Shown piece by piece: positions 8,585-17,223 of a stretch of 64,000 nt of DNA. Origin of the DNA: Leptodesmis sichuanensis A121 (GTDB lineage: Bacteria; Cyanobacteriota; Cyanobacteriia; Leptolyngbyales; Leptolyngbyaceae); NCBI RefSeq assembly GCF_021379005.1, contig NZ_CP075171.1:868001-932000 (forward strand), in the 5' to 3' direction. The notes below the pieces were generated by a model that saw nothing but the letters and a program-made list of their open reading frames with translations, was not told the origin of the DNA and did no database searches. Position 1 is the stretch's first letter, and each line of letters begins with the position of its first letter. A program made the translations under genes and the position numbers.

Positions 8585-9382
8585 ATGAGTCCAGATTCCT
8601 CTTTACTGATTGCTCAAATCACAGATACTCACTTATTTGCAAGCGCTGAAACCAGCCTTTTGGGTCTGCAAACCAGTGAATCGTTTCAGGCCGTTCTAGA
8701 GCAGGTGATGACTTTAGAGCGACGGCCAGATTTGTTCATGCTAACAGGAGATTTGTCTCAGGATGGGACGATCAAGTCTTACAAACAATTGGCGATGCTG
8801 CTTCAGCCTTTGGGCATTCCAGTTTGCTGCATACCGGGAAATCATGATTGTCCGACGACGATGCAGGCACTCCTGACAGGTGCGCCATTTGTGCCCGAAA
8901 AATCTTTGCGGCTCGGTGGTTGGCAACTGATCTTACTGGATTCCTCAGTGCCGGAATGTGTGCATGGCGCTCTTTCTCCTGAAAATCTGGATTGGTTAGA
9001 GCAGGAACTGAGCCAGGTGCCTGACATACCCACCTTAATTGCCTTGCACCATCCCCCCCTGCAGATTGGCTGCCAGTGGATGGATGGAATTGGGTTGACC
9101 AACGCTCAGGATTTTTTAGAGGTCTGCGATCGTCATCCCCAGATCAAACTCATCCTGTTTGGACATATCCATCAAGAGTTCAGCCATGACCGGAATGGAG
9201 TAACTTACCTGGGCGCACCCTCAACCTGTGTTCAGTTCAAACCCAATACTCCTGATTTCACTCTGGATGAGCAACCACCAGGATATAGGTTGGTAAGCCT
9301 CTATCCCAATGGTGACTGGGAAACCCAGATTCAACGAATTGCCTACAGCTGCGATCTGGATCTAGCAGCGGCTGGTTACTAG
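8585..9382 (+). CDS. cpdA: metallophosphoesterase, CpdA-like 3',5'-cyclic nucleotide phosphodiesterase
   Basis: A 265-residue calcineurin-like phosphoesterase of the class III cyclic nucleotide phosphodiesterase type. Metal ligands are visible in order: ITDTHL (DxH), LTGDLSQDG (GDxxxDG), PGNHD (GNHD), HHPPL and GHIHQEF (GHxH). Such enzymes hydrolyse cAMP or related nucleotides in the cytosol with two metal ions; many family members are promiscuous, so the cAMP assignment is by similarity. ATG 8585 follows directly on a GCGATCGCC motif. The gene is convergent with the DUF11 protein, 11 bases apart. Confidence 0.82.
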   Translation: MSPDSSLLIAQITDTHLFASAETSLLGLQTSESFQAVLEQVMTLERRPDLFMLTGDLSQDGTIKSYKQLAMLLQPLGIPVCCIPGNHDCPTTMQALLTGAPFVPEKSLRLGGWQLILLDSSVPECVHGALSPENLDWLEQELSQVPDIPTLIALHHPPLQIGCQWMDGIGLTNAQDFLEVCDRHPQIKLILFGHIHQEFSHDRNGVTYLGAPSTCVQFKPNTPDFTLDEQPPGYRLVSLYPNGDWETQIQRIAYSCDLDLAAAGY

Positions 9383-9393
9383 CCAGCAATGGC

Positions 9394-11454
9394 TTAATTC
9401 ACCCGTACCCGGAAGCGAATAAACCCGAAGTTACTGCCTGCGGCATTAGAAACCGTGCCTAAATTGACGATCGCGGCTCCATTTGGATTTGTCTGAATGG
9501 GGCAGGAGTTGTTATTCGGTAAGGGAGCCAGGGGAGTAAAGAAGTTACCCACCGAAACCGGACTGGCGTTGCCATTCTGCAACTGCAGGCTGTTGGGAAT
9601 AAACGTGGTGCCACCGGGAATCAGGTCACAAATACTGACATCCAAAGCTGGAGTCGTACCATTAGATAGAAAATAGACGGTGTAAGTAACCTCATCACCG
9701 CTCTGTACCGGATTTGTGATGGGCAGCGTAATAATTCCAGCTAGGGGAATTTGTGCCCAACCGGGATCATCATCGTTAGCCGCAGCCGGATCATTAATCA
9801 CCTCTCCAAAATTCACCCCTGGGAGCACCGTACCGCCACGAGTGATGTTGGTAATCCGTTTGACCAACAGCAGATTAGCTGCGCCTGTACCACCGCCTTC
9901 CCCAATTCGTGTGATTTTCAGCACCGTTTGCGGCCGGGGAGTGGCAACGGCTCCTGGAATTCCCTCGCTTACAGCCTGTTGGCGAATCCGCTGATCCATA
10001 AAGGAAATACCAACGATCGTGGTGTTATCTATGGGAGGAGCACCCGGTCTGGGTGTCACACACAGATTCAGATTCCGGGTGCCTCCAAGAGCTGCGAGGA
10101 TGCCCGTATCCACAGCCCCGTCTCCATCCGTATCGGTGAGGACAGTCGTTCCATCTGCATCGCGGAATTCGACCGTGTAATTGGGATCGGTGCCAGTGGT
10201 TGAGAGGTTAATAATATCAGTGGTGAAGAAAAGGTTGGTAACTGAGAACGGGTGACAAACGGTCTGTCCAATTTGGGTTGTCCGGTCTGAGGGAGGCGTA
10301 ATGATAAAGTTACCCGCACGAGTGGGAGGGCTAATGGCAATGGGCAACTGTTGCCCAGGATTGGGTTGAGTGCCAGTATTCACCTCCAACAGGGACTGGT
10401 TAGTGAAATTACTACCATAGCCATTCAATTGAATGCTCCAACGTCCGGCATTGGCCAGACCAACCACTGGTTGCACGTCGCCACCCGTGTTTAGCGTACC
10501 ACTCGCGCCATTCCAGACGGCGTTACCAGAAACCGTACCAGCAATTCCGGTCGTTGTGGGACTGCTGTAGGTAATGGTGTTGTTCTCTCCACCAGGATTA
10601 ACCGCAGCATTACTACTATCCAGGTCAAAGTTACGGAGGAGGAGATCGCTGGTTCCAGGCCCAACCAGGAAGTAGAAGGTAAAGGTTTGAGCTGGAATAA
10701 CGGCATTGTTTTGAAAGGTGCCCTGAAATTGACCGAGCAGCAGATCCTGGACTCCGCTCACGACAATCCGAAAGCCATTGTCGTCGTTATTGAGGGTCAG
10801 GTTAAAAGGGCCAGTGTAGCCCGCAAGCGCATATTCTCCTGTTTCACTGGTAATGATATACGTCCCTGGCTGGGTAATGGGCGCAAATTGAACCGTGCGG
10901 CCAATATCGGCAGGGTTCGTTTGCGGGGTCAGGGTCTGGGAGTCAATAACCGCACCATTTGGGCCCAGCAACCGAAAGCGGGTTGGGTCGTATACCGGGG
11001 CAGCAGGCCCAGCAGTAAAGGGGAAGACAATGCCATCGACCTCATCCAAAGGGCCACCTGTTCCCGCATCTTCAATCGTGACGGTGATAGCTCCCCCCGC
11101 TGTTGCTAAATCTTCTTGAGTAACGGCGATCACATAGCGGTGCAGGCGGTTGGCGACCGGGTTTGTCGTCTGGTTCCCAGGAGGGTCAGTCGGCAAGCAT
11201 AATTCCGTTGCCAGGTTCTGCTGAATTCCTCCTGCTGTGGCTCGAGCATCCCCGTTAGTGGTGTACCAGTCCCCCACATTGGCACAGCGGCCTGGAGCAC
11301 TGGTTTGAAAAGTAATAGGAACATTAAGGGGCGGTAAAACTGTCTGAGCAAAAGCTGGCTTTAATCCTGCTCCCAATGCTGCCAGAGCCAGCCCACCAGT
11401 AGATACGCCCAATCTGACCCACGCTGATGCAGCAACGGAGTTAAACCGTTTCAC
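9394..11454 (-). CDS. large secreted DUF11-repeat surface protein
   Basis: A protein of about 686 residues with an N-terminal signal: KRF, then a hydrophobic stretch through GGLALAALGAGLKPAFAQ, where AFA-Q is a plausible signal peptidase I site. The mature part is rich in Thr, Asn, Gly and Pro, as in beta-sandwich surface proteins. The last 130 residues hold a DUF11-type domain (QSGDEVTYTVYFLSNGTTPALDVSICDLIP), found in cell-wall and S-layer-like proteins. A GTG start at 11454 is favoured because a strong AGGAGG lies six bases upstream; an ATG 45 bases further up has no such site. It is likely exported to the periplasm or cell surface. Exact role unknown. Confidence 0.72.
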   Translation of the reverse strand: MKRFNSVAASAWVRLGVSTGGLALAALGAGLKPAFAQTVLPPLNVPITFQTSAPGRCANVGDWYTTNGDARATAGGIQQNLATELCLPTDPPGNQTTNPVANRLHRYVIAVTQEDLATAGGAITVTIEDAGTGGPLDEVDGIVFPFTAGPAAPVYDPTRFRLLGPNGAVIDSQTLTPQTNPADIGRTVQFAPITQPGTYIITSETGEYALAGYTGPFNLTLNNDDNGFRIVVSGVQDLLLGQFQGTFQNNAVIPAQTFTFYFLVGPGTSDLLLRNFDLDSSNAAVNPGGENNTITYSSPTTTGIAGTVSGNAVWNGASGTLNTGGDVQPVVGLANAGRWSIQLNGYGSNFTNQSLLEVNTGTQPNPGQQLPIAISPPTRAGNFIITPPSDRTTQIGQTVCHPFSVTNLFFTTDIINLSTTGTDPNYTVEFRDADGTTVLTDTDGDGAVDTGILAALGGTRNLNLCVTPRPGAPPIDNTTIVGISFMDQRIRQQAVSEGIPGAVATPRPQTVLKITRIGEGGGTGAANLLLVKRITNITRGGTVLPGVNFGEVINDPAAANDDDPGWAQIPLAGIITLPITNPVQSGDEVTYTVYFLSNGTTPALDVSICDLIPGGTTFIPNSLQLQNGNASPVSVGNFFTPLAPLPNNNSCPIQTNPNGAAIVNLGTVSNAAGSNFGFIRFRVRVN

Positions 11455-11460
11455 AATACG

Positions 11461-11468
11461 CCCTCCTC
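11461..11468 (-). promoter_or_regulatory. Shine-Dalgarno site for the GTG start of the DUF11 protein
   Basis: The minus strand reads GAGGAGGG, then CGTATT and GTG. The spacing of six favours the GTG over the upstream ATG at 11499. Confidence 0.7.
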
Positions 11469-11611
11469 TCACACCAACAACTGCAGGGGCTATACCCAAC
11501 AGTTATGTTTTACCGAATAAAACTTACCAGGAATTGGAGTGAAATTGTGTCAGGAAATTAAATATTAAAGCGTCGTACAGCTAACGGATACTTATTTATT
11601 TTTCCTGTGAC

Positions 11612-12139
11612 TTAATTTTCGGCTGGTTTCGTTACACCCATGCGAATTTCTGAACAGAAGGAGGCAATATTTACGCCATTGGGTTGCCGTAAGATACGAG
11701 TTCGCAATCTTAAATTGGGGCTGGCAAACCAGACTCGCTCCTCGGCATAGAGACTTTCTGACTCAGTGATCAGGGTTAAGGCATCATCGGTTCCCATCAT
11801 GTAACGACTGGTGACGGCTACCTCAGTAGAGCCACTAGCTCGTAGTAGGGTTCCCTCATTTGTCTGGCTGGAACTGGAAATTGGAACCATAACCGTAGAG
11901 CCGGAATATTTTTTTTGTTCCAACTCCATTGAGCCATCCCAACGAATCCGAACGCCACAAAGCGCCTGGGAGGGATCAACGTTGTTTTGTTCACACAACT
12001 GGATCACGACTGGGTCAGTGGCGCTCAAGGCTTCAATATATAGATCCGACCGACCTCCGGGTGAAGCTTTGGTGGCTAGATTACTGCGTTGAGAAAACCA
12101 CTTCCCGTTACTCAGTTGAAAGAACTCTACGATGTCCAT
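11612..12139 (-). CDS. CpcS/CpeS-family phycobiliprotein lyase
   Basis: A 175-residue lipocalin-like protein of the CpcS/CpeS/CpeU lyase family, which attaches phycocyanobilin or phycoerythrobilin to cysteine 84 of phycobiliprotein subunits. Diagnostic parts are the N-terminal MDIVEFFQLSNGKWFSQRS, the central TSRYMMGTDDALTLITE and the C-terminal EERVWFASPNLRLRTRIL, then ASFCSEIRM. The length is typical. No phycobiliprotein gene is adjacent, which is usual for this family. The sequence does not tell which bilin is used. ATG 12139 matches the conserved family start. Confidence 0.85.
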   Translation of the reverse strand: MDIVEFFQLSNGKWFSQRSNLATKASPGGRSDLYIEALSATDPVVIQLCEQNNVDPSQALCGVRIRWDGSMELEQKKYSGSTVMVPISSSSQTNEGTLLRASGSTEVAVTSRYMMGTDDALTLITESESLYAEERVWFASPNLRLRTRILRQPNGVNIASFCSEIRMGVTKPAEN

Positions 12140-12245
12140 TGATTTTGCTGTCTTAGATGGGTATCCAGTCTTCTATTATGGCAAGTTTCGATCGCTCCCC
12201 TGGTATGGGCCTGATTTGCAAGTTTTGAATTTTAAGTTTTGAGTG

Positions 12246-13388
12246 TTAAGTTAGCAAAGCAGTGCCCAAATGGGCCGCGATCGCGCTTCCCGCCAGTACC
12301 AGCATCAGCATTTCTGCCGCCACCCAGATCAGGGGACTAGAGCGCCAGGACTGAATTCGTAAGCGACCAGACGGCAGGAAAGAAACCTCGAACCGGGCTA
12401 CAGGAGATTGCTTGCCATTCATCCCATAGGCTTCGGGAACCGTCAAACTGGGAAGCGGGGTCTGGTCAACTTGCTCGATCGCAGGCAGATTAATCGGGGT
12501 GTAACCGACGATCGCCCCACTCTCGGTTACGCCCACCCGGTAAGTCAGCACTTCTTCATTCAAATGCTCGCTCGTCCATGCCTGATTTAACTGACGCTGC
12601 AGTTGCTTCTTCAGGCTTTTCACCTGGGCATAGTCCAGCATTTCGGGCGCTTGAGCGACGGGGCAGGCTGGAACTTCCAACCGTTCGGGTCGGGCTTGCT
12701 TATACAAGGCGCAGAAGCCAATAGCCTGAGTAATGCCTAAAATTCCTGCCCCCAAAATGTTGGTATCTAAGACCAGATTGAGGGGGGAAGTTGGCAGCCA
12801 GACATTCAAGGTTGTCAGAGCCGCAGACAGGAGGACGGCCAGGGAGGGAATGCCAATCCACCAGAGATTAGAGCGGGTGTAGTAGCGCAAGCATAACCAT
12901 TGGGTTAATCCCAACCAGAGGGCACTCACAGCCGCTAACAGCGATCGCAGTAGCGCAGAGGCGATCGGCACAGTTGCGGCAGGCAGATTATTGGCCCACT
13001 CCATCACTGTTGGTTGACTCAGTACCTGTGCGAACCATCCCCACCAGGATTCCAGCGTCAGGGTGAGCAGAACATATCCCGTTGTAGAGGCGAGAATCCA
13101 CAACCAATCGGGCAGATACCGCCGCAACACCAGCCACTGGCAGGCACTCACCATCAGCCCAGACACCAGACCCGTCACAAAAGTCGCCAGTAAGCCCTGG
13201 TTTTCTACCCCTGGCAGATTGGGAACGGTGTGCAACACCAGACTGATCAGAAACCATCCCAATCCGGTTGCCAGCACAAACAGAACCGTAAATCGGGAGC
13301 GCTCAAAGGGCGGGATCAGTAATTGTTGCGCAGGGGTGTGAACAACAGTTGGCGGAGTTAGCAGGATGGGCGATCGCATCATAGTCAT
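12246..13388 (-). CDS. multi-pass membrane protein of unknown function
   Basis: A 380-residue protein with about six hydrophobic segments in the N-terminal 230 residues (for example FTVLFVLATGLGWFLISLV and LLATFVTGLVSGLMVSACQW). A soluble domain of about 120 residues follows, containing KSLKKQLQRQLNQAW and TYRVGVTESGAIVGYTPIN. One last segment, AAEMLMLVLAGSAIAAHLGTA, lies at the C-terminus. The soluble part has the look of cyanobacterial proteins with a DUF4335-like or TonB-C-like fold, but I cannot name a family. ATG 13388 or the ATG three codons later may be used. Confidence 0.6.
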   Translation of the reverse strand: MTMMRSPILLTPPTVVHTPAQQLLIPPFERSRFTVLFVLATGLGWFLISLVLHTVPNLPGVENQGLLATFVTGLVSGLMVSACQWLVLRRYLPDWLWILASTTGYVLLTLTLESWWGWFAQVLSQPTVMEWANNLPAATVPIASALLRSLLAAVSALWLGLTQWLCLRYYTRSNLWWIGIPSLAVLLSAALTTLNVWLPTSPLNLVLDTNILGAGILGITQAIGFCALYKQARPERLEVPACPVAQAPEMLDYAQVKSLKKQLQRQLNQAWTSEHLNEEVLTYRVGVTESGAIVGYTPINLPAIEQVDQTPLPSLTVPEAYGMNGKQSPVARFEVSFLPSGRLRIQSWRSSPLIWVAAEMLMLVLAGSAIAAHLGTALLT

Positions 13389-13547
13389 AGACGAGCAATC
13401 AGAATAAACAGTTGGTCAAAAACTGTACACCATTTGTCAAGTTTGCAATAGCCCCTAAAACACTCTGTAAACTTAGAACTGTCAGAAGGTAGGATGGCTG
13501 GGTAAGATGAGTTTGTAAGATGGAATAGAGGTCTTATTGCGAAGCGA

Positions 13548-13790
13548 ATGGCTAAAAAAGTGACGATTACTTTGGATGATGAGGTACTGGCCTTTGTCGA
13601 TCGACAGGCTGCAATGACCAGCCATAAAGCCAACCGGAGTGGTTTCATTAATGCAGTTTTGGCAGAGTTGCAGCGGCAACAGTTACAGACCGACTTAGAA
13701 GTGGCCTACCGGAGAGATGCTCAAGATCGGGCCTATCAGGAAGAAGTTTCAACCTGGGACTGTTTAGCAGGCGATGGCTTGGATGCCTGA
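13548..13790 (+). CDS. ribbon-helix-helix antitoxin, MazE/CopG-like
   Basis: An 80-residue protein with an N-terminal ribbon-helix-helix: KKVTITLDDEVLAFVDRQAA, then NRSGFINAVLAELQR. The acidic C-terminal tail (YQEEVSTWDCLAGDGLDA) is the kind of disordered segment that wraps around a MazF toxin. It lies directly upstream of a MazF/PemK-type gene, so it is very likely its antitoxin and autorepressor. Confidence 0.85.
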   Translation: MAKKVTITLDDEVLAFVDRQAAMTSHKANRSGFINAVLAELQRQQLQTDLEVAYRRDAQDRAYQEEVSTWDCLAGDGLDA

Positions 13791-13800
13791 AGGAAACTTA

Positions 13801-14139
13801 GTGTACCGACGTGGAGAAATTCGTTGGGTTAATCTCGATCTAACGATCGGCGCAGAAGCTCAGAAAACTCGGGCCTGTCTAATTGTGCAGAATGATGTTG
13901 GAAATCGTTTTAGTTTGATGACGGTCGTGATCCCGTTGCTCCCCGGAACTAAGGATGCCCCCTATGTCGTGAATGTGGTCGCGAATTCTAACAATGGATT
14001 GGATCGCGATCGCTACCTGGATATTGGACAAATTCGGGCCGTTGATCATCGTCGCATTTTAGGACGGATTGGAGCAATTGAAGAAAACTATTGGATAGCT
14101 ATTCAGAAGGCGTTGAATGTAGTGTTGGGCTTTCAATGA
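13801..14139 (+). CDS. mazF: MazF/PemK-type endoribonuclease toxin
   Basis: A protein of about 112 residues with the MazF signature near the N-terminus, YRRGEIRWVNLDLTIGAEAQKTRACLIVQNDVG. The core has RGEI, KTR and the C-terminal LDIGQIRAVDHRRI; these toxins cleave mRNA at short motifs. I favour the GTG at 13801, which has GAAGGA six bases upstream and gives the usual family length; ATG at 13774 or 13783 would overlap the antitoxin gene. Its TGA overlaps the ATG of the next gene as ATGA, so translation is probably coupled. Confidence 0.85.
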   Translation: MYRRGEIRWVNLDLTIGAEAQKTRACLIVQNDVGNRFSLMTVVIPLLPGTKDAPYVVNVVANSNNGLDRDRYLDIGQIRAVDHRRILGRIGAIEENYWIAIQKALNVVLGFQ

Positions 14140-14705
14140 ATAAAGCGGAATTACGAAAAGCACTGTTACAGAAACGACAAGCGATCGCCCCAGAAGAATG
14201 GCAGCAGAAGAGCTTGCAACTTTGTCACCACTTGCAAAACTCATCCTGGTTCAGGTCAGCCCGAACTATTTTGGCCTACTTTAGTGTTCGCCAGGAGCCG
14301 GACTTGAGTTCCCTATTTGCCCATCCTAAAATTTGGGGCATATCTCGCTGTGTGGGCAAAGAACTGCACTGGCATCACTGGTTACCGGATGGCTCCTTTC
14401 CCTTGCAAACAGGGCCTTATGGCATCCTGGAACCTCATCCAGATGCTCCACTCATCGAACCAGAGGGGGTAGATCTGCTTTTGGTTCCCGCGATCGCCTG
14501 CGACCATCAGGGATATCGATTGGGCTACGGGGGCGGGTTTTACGATCGCCTGCTCAGTGCTCCCGGCTGGTCTACCAAAGTGGCGATCGGGATTGTGTTT
14601 GAGTCTGCCCGCCTGCCCAAGCTGCCTCGCGATTCCTGGGATTGCCCCCTGACCGCTGTATGTACCGAAGCAGGACTATTTTTTGAAAAAAAGCTTGTTT
14701 CTTAA
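14136..14705 (+). CDS. fthC: 5-formyltetrahydrofolate cyclo-ligase
   Basis: A 189-residue enzyme that converts 5-formyl-THF to 5,10-methenyl-THF with ATP. Visible motifs: MNKAELRKALLQKRQAI at the N-terminus, DLLLVPAIACDHQGYRLGYGGGFYDRLL, which carries the phosphate-binding GYGGGFYDR loop, and WDCPLTAVCTEAG near the end. ATG 14136 overlaps the stop of the mazF-like gene by four bases. Being the third gene of a toxin-antitoxin operon is an unusual place for a folate enzyme. Confidence 0.9.
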   Translation: MNKAELRKALLQKRQAIAPEEWQQKSLQLCHHLQNSSWFRSARTILAYFSVRQEPDLSSLFAHPKIWGISRCVGKELHWHHWLPDGSFPLQTGPYGILEPHPDAPLIEPEGVDLLLVPAIACDHQGYRLGYGGGFYDRLLSAPGWSTKVAIGIVFESARLPKLPRDSWDCPLTAVCTEAGLFFEKKLVS

Positions 14706-14784
14706 AAAATGCCTGCTTAAATTGAGCGTTTTTGTGTAGTCAACCAAAACAGGCAATTCACAATTCATACTGCAAAATTCTTAA

Positions 14785-15177
14785 CTAGAAAAAGGAATCC
14801 AGATCCAGTGCTTTAGAGCCTCCCCGTTCTAATTCCACCAGAATCTTACCCAATTGCGACCAGACTAACAGGCCAATGAAAGCGGTGAGTGGAATTGAGA
14901 TGGCATAGGCTAGTTGAGAAGGAAAGCCAAAAATAGCCATGCCAGAAGACAAAAATATACACACTCCCCCTGCAATCCCTAGAAAGGGGAGTAGCAGTTG
15001 AGTGCCTTGTAAGGTTGCCAGACTACGGGTAGAACGGCTCTTAGACCAGTTCTGAACGGATTGTTTTAAGACGGCTTCAAAAGCGGCTCCAGACGCGAGA
15101 CTTGCCAGAAAGCCAGCGATGAATAAGAAGTAAGGAGGGTCAGGAATACTGTACATATCAAAGCGGTAGAAACTCAT
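14785..15177 (-). CDS. small integral membrane protein, unknown
   Basis: A protein of about 130 residues with three hydrophobic segments: YFLFIAGFLASLASGAAFEA, LLLPFLGIAGGVCIFLSSGM and LAYAISIPLTAFIGLLVW. The C-terminus is short and acidic (ALDLDSFF). No family recognised. The frame opens at a TTG at 15216, but ATG 15177 (MSFYRFDMYS) is more plausible; no clear ribosome-binding site decides between them. Confidence 0.6.
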   Translation of the reverse strand: MSFYRFDMYSIPDPPYFLFIAGFLASLASGAAFEAVLKQSVQNWSKSRSTRSLATLQGTQLLLPFLGIAGGVCIFLSSGMAIFGFPSQLAYAISIPLTAFIGLLVWSQLGKILVELERGGSKALDLDSFF

Positions 15178-15540
15178 CAGGGTGGAAGCGTAGCTTTTGG
15201 GAAAGAGAGGAAACAACTTTTCCTCTGGTCTTCACAATTTGAAATTCATAACTCTTCACATTAAACCTTACACCGTTTTGAGAGCTATAGGTTTGAGCGT
15301 TATCAGTTTGGCAATTTGCCTTTCTGCAGACTTTGCATCGGTGAGGCTTACAGTCTTTTTGCTTTTCTGGCTAATCCCATCACAACGGCTTTAAAGGAAG
15401 CAGCTTAAGCTAGAAGCATAGGGGGCAGGAACTTTAGCGATGCTATGGCAAACCAGTTAGAGATCTATCCTGCCTCTGTAGGGTCGGTTTAGTAACCTTC
15501 CTGCTGCTACTCTCCTCGGATTCATTATTGTGAGGTTCAG

Positions 15541-16629
15541 ATGGAAATTGGTGTCCCCAAGGAAACAAAAGATCAGGAGTTCCGGGTCGGCTTGAGTCCC
15601 AGTAGTGTTCGGGCGTTGACTGAACAGGGCCATGCGGTTTTTGTAGAAGCCAATGCCGGCTCAGGGGCAGGCTTCTCAGATGAAGACTATATCCAGGCTG
15701 GAGCAACGATCGTCACGGAGGCCAAAGCTGCCTGGAACCGGGATTTAGTCGTCAAGGTAAAAGAGCCTCTGGAACCAGAGTATGAGTTTTTGCAGAAGGG
15801 ACAGATGTTGTTTACCTATCTCCATCTGGCCGCCGATCGCCGCTTAACTGAACACCTGCTGAACTCTGGCGCGATCGCGATCGCCTATGAAACCGTGGAG
15901 CTACCCGATAAGCGCCTGCCTTTGCTGGCTCCCATGAGCGTGATTGCCGGACGGCTTTCTGTGCAATTTGGTGCCCGTTACCTGGAGCGGCAGCAAGGTG
16001 GACGGGGAGTTTTGCTGGGCGGCATTCCTGGAGTCAAACCCGGAAAAGTAGTGATTTTGGGGGGAGGTGTGGTAGGCACCGAGGCGGCCCGGATCGCTGT
16101 GGGCATGGGTGCTCAGGTTACGATTCTGGACATCAGTGTCGATCGCCTATCCTACCTGGAATCCATTTTGGGTTCCCGTGTGGAATTGTTACATAGCAGC
16201 ACAGCGCAAATAGAAGCCGTCGTCCCAGAAGCTGATCTGCTGGTGGGGGCGGTGTTGGTGTTGGCCCAAAAAGCTCCCGTGTTAGTTTCTCGTGAGTTGG
16301 TGAAGCAGATGCGCACCGGATCGGTAATCGTTGATGTGGCTGTAGATCAGGGAGGATGCATTGAAACGGTGCGGCCCACCTCTCACTCCCATCCCACCTA
16401 CTTAGAGGAAGGTGTGGTTCACTATGGAGTGCCGAATATGCCGGGAGCCGTCCCCTGGACTGCCACTCAGGCACTTAATAATAGTACTTTGCCCTACGTT
16501 CTGAAACTGGCTAATTTTGGGTTGGCGGCCCTGGACAAGGATCCAGTTTTGGCCAAAGGCTTGAATGTCCAAAATAACCACCTGATTCACCCTGCCGTGC
16601 AACAGGTCTTTCCTGATTTAGTGGGCTAG
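15541..16629 (+). CDS. ald: alanine dehydrogenase
   Basis: A 362-residue NAD-dependent L-alanine dehydrogenase, which interconverts alanine and pyruvate plus ammonia. Signatures: [20 protein letters not shown] at the start, the catalytic region [15 protein letters not shown] with the conserved His, the Rossmann loop [21 protein letters not shown] with DIS at the end of the second strand, and [20 protein letters not shown] near the C-terminus. Length and start match the family exactly, and GAGG precedes the ATG. It stands alone. Confidence 0.96.
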   Translation: MEIGVPKETKDQEFRVGLSPSSVRALTEQGHAVFVEANAGSGAGFSDEDYIQAGATIVTEAKAAWNRDLVVKVKEPLEPEYEFLQKGQMLFTYLHLAADRRLTEHLLNSGAIAIAYETVELPDKRLPLLAPMSVIAGRLSVQFGARYLERQQGGRGVLLGGIPGVKPGKVVILGGGVVGTEAARIAVGMGAQVTILDISVDRLSYLESILGSRVELLHSSTAQIEAVVPEADLLVGAVLVLAQKAPVLVSRELVKQMRTGSVIVDVAVDQGGCIETVRPTSHSHPTYLEEGVVHYGVPNMPGAVPWTATQALNNSTLPYVLKLANFGLAALDKDPVLAKGLNVQNNHLIHPAVQQVFPDLVG

Positions 16630-16720
16630 GTAATTTCAACTCTTTTTAAGGCTGCACAGAGTCAACTGTGACACATGACCAAGGAGGAATGACAGAGGAC
16701 AAGTCCCTTCCTGCCACAAT

Positions 16721-16960
16721 TCAGCCTTTCTCTTCTGGGGAATTACACACTGGAGGAACGGGATCGTAGCCACCGGGATGAAAGGGATGACAACGGCAAA
16801 TTCGGCAGGCAGCTAACCAGCTTCCTTTCAATACGCCGTGCTGATCAATAGCCTCGATCGCATACTGCGAACAAGTCGGCTGAAACCGACAGGTCGGCAA
16901 ATACAGGGGCGAGATAAACGTCCGATAGCCTTTCACTAAACCAATTAATATATGCTTCAT
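16721..16960 (-). CDS. yidD: membrane protein insertion efficiency factor YidD
   Basis: A 79-residue protein with the YidD signature: [31 protein letters not shown], followed by [29 protein letters not shown]. The conserved cysteines and HPGGxDPVP motif are intact. It helps YidC-dependent insertion at the inner membrane. In many bacteria yidD lies with rnpA and yidC; here it stands alone. Confidence 0.95.
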   Translation of the reverse strand: MKHILIGLVKGYRTFISPLYLPTCRFQPTCSQYAIEAIDQHGVLKGSWLAACRICRCHPFHPGGYDPVPPVCNSPEEKG

Positions 16961-17028
16961 AGCTCTATTCTAGGGCCAGAGCAGATTGTGATGGCTATCC
17001 CAGCCGGAGAGCATGTCACCTTTGCAGG

Positions 17029-17125
17029 CCCTCATCCCCCAGCCCCTTCTCCCAACCTGAGAGAAGGGGAGCCGAGTCATCTCAAAGTCCCTCTCCCAAG
17101 TTGGGAGAGGGATTTAGGGTGAGGG
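17029..17125. repeat. dispersed palindromic repeat
   Basis: The sequence begins GGCCCTCATCCCCCAGCCCC and ends GGATTTAGGGTGAGGGC, with inner arms CTCTCCCAA and TTGGGAGAGG-like segments. It forms a long imperfect inverted repeat of about 95 bases. The motif is widely scattered in cyanobacterial genomes and looks like a non-autonomous element. It lies upstream of the aldehyde dehydrogenase gene. Confidence 0.65.
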
Positions 17126-17223
17126 CAAAAGTGATATGCACCCCCCATCCGTCACAACGGATGAGAGAAGCGCAGGTTTCCGGCAATGCGTTAGAGTGAC
17201 TTCAATTGAGTTTCACAAAACCA

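Noticed and set aside
9716-11119. Long plus-strand reading frames opposite the DUF11 gene
   Set aside because: They overlap the well-supported secreted protein, lack motifs, and look like antisense shadows.
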